This document shows positions 42,359 through 46,260 of a DNA stretch of 46,260 nucleotides, piece by piece. How positions within the stretch are numbered: the first letter of the stretch is position 1; every line of letters begins with the position of its first letter. This DNA comes from an uncultured Lachnospiraceae bacterium (GTDB lineage Bacteria > Bacillota > Clostridia > Lachnospirales > Lachnospiraceae): NCBI GenBank assembly GCA_948473115.1, contig CAOKWI010000031.1:1-46260 (forward strand). Direction: 5' to 3'. The translations under genes and the position numbers were made by a program. A model generated the notes under the pieces. That model had not been told where the DNA came from and searched no databases. It saw only the letters and a list, made by a program, of their open reading frames with translations.

Positions 42359-42448
42359 TGGCCAAATGAATGGGAACAGGAATGCACAGAAACAGAGATA
42401 AAAGAATTATATAAAATACTTGAAGATTACCAGAACAAAGCAAACTAA
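42359..42448 (+). pseudogene. C-terminal gene remnant on plus strand
   Basis: An open frame without a start reads WPNEWEQECTETEIKELYKI, then LEDYQNKAN and stop at 42446-42448. It is followed after 28 bp by a strong plus-strand terminator, so it looks like the true end of a deleted gene. The family is unknown. It abuts the XRE fragment tail-outward, marking a rearrangement junction near 42346-42359. Confidence 0.45.
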
Positions 42449-42476
42449 AACGAATTGTTTTGTCATATTATTGAAC

Positions 42477-42519
42477 AAAGGACATTCTAAGATTATAGAA
42501 TGTCCTTTGCTATTTTTTT
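42477..42519 (+). terminator. Strong plus-strand terminator
   Basis: A perfect 13-bp stem, AAAGGACATTCTA (42477-42489) and TAGAATGTCCTTT (42496-42508), with a 6-nt loop is followed by GCTATTTTTTT. It belongs to the lost gene whose last codons lie at 42359-42448. Confidence 0.85.
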
Positions 42520-42612
42520 CCATAACTACGCCATGTTGCCCAAATGCCCAAAAGAAAGGATTTCCCGGTATTTCATCCGCCTTTGTTCTCAAATTGTTCT
42601 CAAACACAACAA

Positions 42613-43137
42613 TTACGCCAGCATTTCAGTAAACTGTATCTCATAATAAAGGATCATATCACATTTTCTGATTTCAGACAGCCACTGACGGCTCTTTCCT
42701 TCTGTATAGCAGAATGAAATTCCGTCTGCCACACGATTCAGGAAACCTGTCTCAGGGTCATCACACAGCCGGAAAACGTTTTCCAGTTCCGCCACAAAGA
42801 CGCGTATTTTCTTCGCTCCTTCCATCTCATCCACAAACACAAAGGATACCGCCGGTGTCATCTTTAGCATTTCTGCCGTTTCCTCTAATTTGTCAATATC
42901 TCTTTGGGAAAAATTATAATTCTTTCCTTCTGTGGGCGGTATATTCCTGCCTTTCACAGATACCGCATAACGTTCTTCAGAGCCATCCCTTTTTACGGCT
43001 ATAACGTCCGCCCCCACATGGTCGATCAGGGCAACCGACATATTATTTAGCTGCCCCATCACATACATGGTCAAATGTTCCGCAAAATCCCCAAACTGCT
43101 TTGCCCATCTTCCGTCTCTCTCTTGTGTGTTCTGCAT
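42613..43137 (-). CDS. Uncharacterised protein with possible PD-(D/E)XK nuclease-like core
   Basis: A 174-aa soluble protein. The segment HVGADVIAVKRDGSEERYAVSVKGRN has the spacing of a restriction-nuclease-like core (Asp on one strand, then xVK on the next), although the usual Glu before the Lys is Val-Ser-Val here. No membrane or signal segment. GGAGG with seven-base spacing precedes the ATG. It stands alone between the rearrangement junction and the YD-repeat lipoprotein. Family not recognised; the nuclease link is only a pattern-level suggestion. Confidence 0.65.
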   Translation of the reverse strand: MQNTQERDGRWAKQFGDFAEHLTMYVMGQLNNMSVALIDHVGADVIAVKRDGSEERYAVSVKGRNIPPTEGKNYNFSQRDIDKLEETAEMLKMTPAVSFVFVDEMEGAKKIRVFVAELENVFRLCDDPETGFLNRVADGISFCYTEGKSRQWLSEIRKCDMILYYEIQFTEMLA

Positions 43138-43241
43138 ACCTTTTTCCTCCGCTTTTCATTTTTATATTTTTATCTTTTGATTATGCTGTATCAAAATTCC
43201 GTTCAGAATATGCCTTATGCAATCGGCTCTTTTACATTCCT

Positions 43242-44177
43242 TTACTTTGCTGCATTGCCGGATGTATCATATTCGTATTCATAATCAGTCCAACTGACTA
43301 AGCCACTCTCACCAGCACCATACAACGTATCCCTTGTCATATTACCGAAAGCATCATATTCGTACTCATGCGATCCGGCGAATCCACTAAGAGTATAAGA
43401 GATTTCCTTTATAAGATTGCCAGATGCATCATATTCATACTCAGTCCAACTATGTATATATCCTTTCTCTGTATTATAACCTTCTTTTCTTGTCAGATTA
43501 CCGGACGCATCATATTTAAACTCAAGCCATAAACGCATCCGTCCAGTATCTCCATAATGCCTCTCTCTTATCATATTACCGAATGCGTCATACGCATACT
43601 CTTCCCAAGAACTTATTCCTCCATCTTCTCTATATTGCGTTTTTTTAATCAGATTACCGGACGCATCATATTCATATTCATACTCATGCCACGTATTCAC
43701 TTGACCATCATAAAAATAAGTTATATCTTTTGTCATGTTCCCAGATGCATCATATTCATACTCAATATACATACCACTCCCTATTGTCTCCTTTGTCATA
43801 TTTCCTGATGCATCATATTCATACTCATAACAACTTGTTTGGGAGCCATCTGCAAAACACGTTTTTTTTATCATATTTCCGAACACATCATATTCATATT
43901 CATATCTACTTGTTCCACCAAAATGTTTGCCGTCGGGATTCGTCTTTACACTTGTCACCGCCAATATAACAGCTTCAGGTTGCTTTTCTTCCTCCTGCAC
44001 GGTTTCCCCTGACGCTACGCTCTCTTCCGGCTGCGCGGCTTCCTCCGCTCCCTTACTTTCCTCCTGTCCCGCTTCCGCCGCACTGCCCATGGTCTCCCGC
44101 GGCTGCCCGCATCCCCCAAGAATCAGCGCTGCCGTAAACACGGAACACAGTATCATGCGTATTCTCTTTCTTTTCAT
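43242..44177 (-). CDS. YD-repeat lipoprotein
   Basis: A 311-aa secreted lipoprotein (lipobox ILGGCG). An Ala/Glu-rich linker (about 28-70) is followed by nine copies of a YDxxGN motif (mostly EYEYDASGNMTK) spaced about 20-28 residues apart. These are YD/RHS-type repeats as in toxin shells and wall proteins, but the protein lacks the RHS core, the cleavage motif and any toxin tip. It may be a small sugar- or surface-binding protein. Repeat spacing varies, which suggests ongoing repeat change. GGAGGAG precedes the ATG. It is a single-gene unit. Confidence 0.85.
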   Translation of the reverse strand: MKRKRIRMILCSVFTAALILGGCGQPRETMGSAAEAGQEESKGAEEAAQPEESVASGETVQEEEKQPEAVILAVTSVKTNPDGKHFGGTSRYEYEYDVFGNMIKKTCFADGSQTSCYEYEYDASGNMTKETIGSGMYIEYEYDASGNMTKDITYFYDGQVNTWHEYEYEYDASGNLIKKTQYREDGGISSWEEYAYDAFGNMIRERHYGDTGRMRLWLEFKYDASGNLTRKEGYNTEKGYIHSWTEYEYDASGNLIKEISYTLSGFAGSHEYEYDAFGNMTRDTLYGAGESGLVSWTDYEYEYDTSGNAAK

Positions 44178-44383
44178 TACAATCTCCTCCGCCTTTGTTT
44201 TTGCACGTCATATTTGGATGTTAGAACCTTACATCTGACATACTATCCCCACTATACTACAGTTGATTTCCCATTGCAAGATATATACTGAAATTTCTTT
44301 CACCTATCATTTTCTTGCAATTATTTTACAGCTAACATACAGAATGAGAGAAGATTATAATATCATACATAAGGAGACCGGCT

Positions 44384-44608
44384 ATGGACAAATTTGGAAA
44401 GGCAACTTTGAATCTGGAACAACTGATAAAAGAGAAGGGCATCAGCAAAACACAATTATCTTACAGGGCAGAAATAAGCCATACACAGATTAACCGTTTT
44501 TGCAAAAATGATGTGGCACGGATTGACTTAAGCACTATATCAAGATTGTGTTACGTCCTGAATTGCAATGTCTCTGATTTGATCCGATACGAACCGCCCA
44601 CACAATAA
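44384..44608 (+). CDS. XRE-family small transcriptional regulator
   Basis: A 74-aa Cro/CI-like helix-turn-helix protein: LEQLIKEKGISKTQLSYRAEISHTQI is the HTH, and STISRLCYVLNCNVSDLIRYEP is the usual helix 5 and tail. AAGGAG precedes the ATG by seven bases. It stands alone, divergent from the YD-repeat lipoprotein gene and about 190 bp from the next regulator, which faces it. Confidence 0.88.
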   Translation: MDKFGKATLNLEQLIKEKGISKTQLSYRAEISHTQINRFCKNDVARIDLSTISRLCYVLNCNVSDLIRYEPPTQ

Positions 44609-44655
44609 ATACAAAAGTTACTTTCACAGCAAACCCTACTGAGACAAAGGAAAAT

Positions 44656-44730
44656 GGGAAACCCTGTAAAATCAAGGTTTCCCACTAAAATAGCTACTCT
44701 GGGTGACAGGATTCGAGCAATAAGCTTAAA
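44656..44730. repeat. Inverted repeat with att-like and tRNA-tail-like sequence
   Basis: GGGAAACC (44656-44663) and GGTTTCCC (44676-44683) flank TGTAAAATCAA. Just after lies TGGGTGACAGGATTCGA, which on the other strand reads like the end of a tRNA T-arm (TCGAATCCTGTCACCCA). It resembles an attachment site left by a tyrosine-integrase element, or it may serve as the terminator of the XRE gene. Confidence 0.4.
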
Positions 44731-44800
44731 GTTGTTACTTCTCAAAACCAATAATCAAGAAACGGAATACAAAGCACTATATTTTGAAAAATTTATTCTT

Positions 44801-45016
44801 TTATATTGTCTCGTCCCTAATCTCAAATAAATCTCCAACTTCCCAATCAAAATAATCGCATAATTTCAATATCAATTTTGCGCCAATTCGTTGAAATTCA
44901 TCTCTGTAATATCTGTTAAAGTTGGTTCTCTCTATGTCCAGAGCGGAGCACACTTTCTTTTTAGTCAAGTTTCTTTCGGCCAACAATTCTTCAAGCCTTA
45001 AATGTAAGTACTTCAT
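44801..45016 (-). CDS. XRE-family small transcriptional regulator
   Basis: A 71-aa helix-turn-helix protein: LEELLAERNLTKKKVCSALDIERTNF is the HTH, with tail LILKLCDYFDWEVGDLFEIRDE. GGGAGG precedes the ATG. A fragment of a close relative lies at 42245-42346, so this regulator type was duplicated in the region. It faces the plus-strand XRE gene at 44384. Confidence 0.88.
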   Translation of the reverse strand: MKYLHLRLEELLAERNLTKKKVCSALDIERTNFNRYYRDEFQRIGAKLILKLCDYFDWEVGDLFEIRDETI

Positions 45017-45129
45017 CCCTAAACCTCCCTCTATAATTTCATTTTAAACAAATTTACTCCAAAAAGTAACTCGCTATATTAGCATGTCTATTTAGAGAGG
45101 TTTTAATATTCATATTTTGTAATATCCTA

Positions 45130-45135
45130 TATACT
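45130..45135 (+). promoter_or_regulatory. -10 box of the candidate structured RNA
   Basis: TATACT at 45130-45135 would start transcription near 45142, exactly where the outer stem of the predicted RNA begins. The -35 region is weak. Confidence 0.4.
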
Positions 45136-45141
45136 CTTTAC

Positions 45142-45323
45142 GTGCCAGCATGTTTAATGGCCAGACAGGGGGAAGCCGGAATGTGTCAAGCGAACCGTGG
45201 AATACCGCAGTCCTGCCCTTGGACGAGGATATGCCGCGAAAGTCACTTGACACATGGACACTCGCTGGCAAAGAAGAATAGGCATAGGGGGATTGATAAA
45301 TGCACTTCTTATCAATCCCCCTT
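45142..45323 (+). ncRNA. Candidate structured non-coding RNA
   Basis: Nested complementary arms suggest an RNA fold. The outer helix is TGCCAGC (45143-45149) with GCTGGCA (45264-45270). The inner perfect 10-bp helix is ATGTGTCAAG (45181-45190) with CTTGACACAT (45246-45255). Inside it are two small hairpins, GTGG-AATA-CCGC (45197-45208) and GTCC/GGAC (45210-45224). A 14-bp hairpin (AGGGGGATTGATAA/TTATCAATCCCCCT, 45286-45322) follows as a possible terminator, although its U-run is poor. A -10 box sits at the right distance upstream. No protein frame has a ribosome site. It could be a known family I fail to recognise, an intron fragment or a retron-like RNA; no reverse transcriptase gene is seen. 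Confidence 0.5.
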
Positions 45324-45378
45324 AATTATATACTAATTCTGAATCAGGTGCGGCCAAGCACTATACTGCATTCCCTGT

Positions 45379-45594
45379 TTAACGCGGAGCATATAAAACC
45401 TTTCCTCCCTTGGTATTTTTATGTATTGTCTTTATATTCATTCTATATTTTATCACATTGTTCTTTGCGCCGTAATAGTCAGACAATTTCTTTAACCACT
45501 CCTCGAAGTCTTGCAATTTATTGCTAATATCTGTACTCTGATATTTATAAAATTCAATTAGATACAGTTTCCAAACAATTAAATCAAAAGTTTT
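45379..45594 (-). pseudogene. Start-less coding fragment
   Basis: A 71-codon minus-strand frame without a plausible start contains LIVWKLYLIEFYKYQSTD and LQDFEEWLKKLSDYYGAKNN and ends at 45379. Its amino-acid composition looks like real protein. A stop codon directly upstream (45595-45597) closes it. Family unknown; probably a decayed gene. Confidence 0.35.
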
Positions 45595-45716
45595 TCAATA
45601 ATACTTTTTTCGTCAAACCCCCTTTAATTATATCAATCTGCCTTTCCACATGCTTAGAATTTTATATGCCTTGTAGCCAGAATCAACTGGCAAAAATCAA
45701 GGAGGTAATTAATTAT

Positions 45717-46085
45717 ATGAAAAACGTTACAAGTAAAGGGACAAATAAGGAAACATATGAATGTTTCGATACTATTAATGATCGAATCAAGGAAATTAGG
45801 TTGAATAACAAAATGACAATTTCAACCGTTTCCAAATTGCTTGGCTATTCTGTGGATTTAATCAAAAAAATAGAATCAGGAAAAAGAAATGTTACTACAG
45901 ACCATGTTATTGATTACTGTAATTACTTTAAGGTTCCTTCTGACTACATTCTTTTTAGAAAGAAAAATAAATCTACCAAAGAACAGTTAGCGGAGCAAAT
46001 TGCAGAACTTCCTATCCATGATCAACTGGAACTAACGAAATCCATAATTGACCGTCTTTACAAACTGCAATCAAATAGTGATTGA
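45717..46085 (+). CDS. XRE-family regulator with C-terminal extension
   Basis: A 122-aa helix-turn-helix protein. An N-terminal 25 residues lead into IKEIRLNNKMTISTVSKLLGYSVDLIKKIESGKR (HTH), followed by HVIDYCNYFKVPSDYILFRK. A C-terminal acidic helix (KEQLAEQIAELPIHDQLELTKSIIDRLY) may dimerise or bind a partner. I choose ATG 45717 because AAGGAGG lies upstream; the frame could extend to 45666 without a site. It is the last gene in the window. Confidence 0.8.
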   Translation: MKNVTSKGTNKETYECFDTINDRIKEIRLNNKMTISTVSKLLGYSVDLIKKIESGKRNVTTDHVIDYCNYFKVPSDYILFRKKNKSTKEQLAEQIAELPIHDQLELTKSIIDRLYKLQSNSD

Positions 46086-46105
46086 TCAAAAATAGTGCAA
46101 GCAGA

Positions 46106-46132
46106 TTAAAGGGGACAAATTGTCCCCTTTAA
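46106..46132 (+). terminator. Palindromic hairpin after XRE gene
   Basis: TTAAAGGGGACAA (46106-46118) and TTGTCCCCTTTAA (46120-46132) are perfect inverse copies around one base, 20 bp after the stop codon. The U-run is weak (CTACTTTATTTG). It may terminate the gene or serve as an operator. The rest of the window to 46260 contains no gene I can support. Confidence 0.55.
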
Positions 46133-46260
46133 CCTACTTTATTTGTCCCTTATATCCAGTGTATGCTAAACCTACAAAGAACAGCGCTGAAACTTTGAAT
46201 TTTGCGGGTAGTGTCAAGTAGTCTATGAAAAAACCGGGCCGAAAAAATAGGCTCAACTGA

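Noticed and set aside
45142..45336. 64-codon plus-strand frame over the candidate RNA
   Set aside because: No ribosome site, a Cys/Arg-rich low-quality peptide, and the region is better explained by RNA pairing.
1..46260. CRISPR array or rRNA operon
   Set aside because: No regularly spaced identical repeats with unique spacers and no rRNA-like conserved stretches were seen. The tandem repeats at 12627-12716 and 17828-17932 have no spacers.
46200..46260. Possible insertion-sequence end (GTAGTGTCAAGTAGTCTATG)
   Set aside because: It resembles some IS termini, but no transposase or matching inverted end is inside the window.

Overview
The window looks like a chromosome segment of a gut-type clostridium, most likely Lachnospiraceae (Bacillota). 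The reasons are the strong AGGAGG-type ribosome sites, the clostridial gene neighbourhoods (holA/comEC, argCJBD, lplBC/yesMN-type sugar loci) and a TnpW/large-serine-recombinase element. The first ~34 kb is rather G+C-rich, gene-dense and almost entirely on the minus strand. The last ~12 kb is AT-richer and patchy, full of gene fragments and small regulators.

Region 1 (1-8.9 kb): holA (plus strand) converges on comEC. Next come a GerMN lipoprotein, a WalK-like histidine kinase, an OmpR-type regulator, a ComEA-like lipoprotein and a small DMT transporter. Two long imperfect inverted repeats (422-575 and 4191-4342) look like miniature, non-coding palindromic elements.

Region 2 (8.9-16.2 kb): an arginine operon read on the minus strand as argC - GNAT - argJ - 50-aa small protein - argB - argD, followed by an orphan solute-binding protein. 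A near-consensus promoter, paired ArgR-box-like palindromes and a 42-codon leader ORF overlapping argC by ATGA lie upstream. A purine-rich tandem repeat sits just ahead of argB.

Region 3 (16.3-33.1 kb): a plant-polysaccharide locus. Genes are a GH28-like protein fused to the C-terminal half of a solute-binding protein, a GH43 protein, a translationally coupled SBP-histidine kinase-AraC regulator operon, LplB/LplC permeases, a binding lipoprotein, a GH106-like protein and a GH27 alpha-galactosidase fused to a rhodanese domain. The predicted enzyme set suggests use of rhamnogalacturonan or arabinogalactan side chains. Two promoters in the locus (lplB and the SBP-kinase operon), and possibly a third (GH28), share an upstream motif 56-57 bp before the -10 box, a candidate operator for the AraC-type regulator.

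Region 4 (33.3-46.3 kb): accessory DNA. A yefM-yoeB toxin-antitoxin operon is split by a ~6.3-kb element (about 34599-40939). The 65-codon 5' part of yoeB lies at 41131-40937 and the exactly in-frame 22-codon 3' part at 34598-34530. The insert carries its own RelE/ParE-type toxin and antitoxin, a large serine recombinase, TnpW, and a cassette of winged-helix pseudogene, cytidylate-kinase-like protein, MATE exporter and MarR regulator. To its right are a DUF6508 protein, a truncated duplicate of an XRE regulator, an uncharacterised possible nuclease-fold protein, a YD-repeat lipoprotein, three small XRE regulators and a candidate structured RNA at 45142-45323.

All calls come from reading the sequence; no database search was run.
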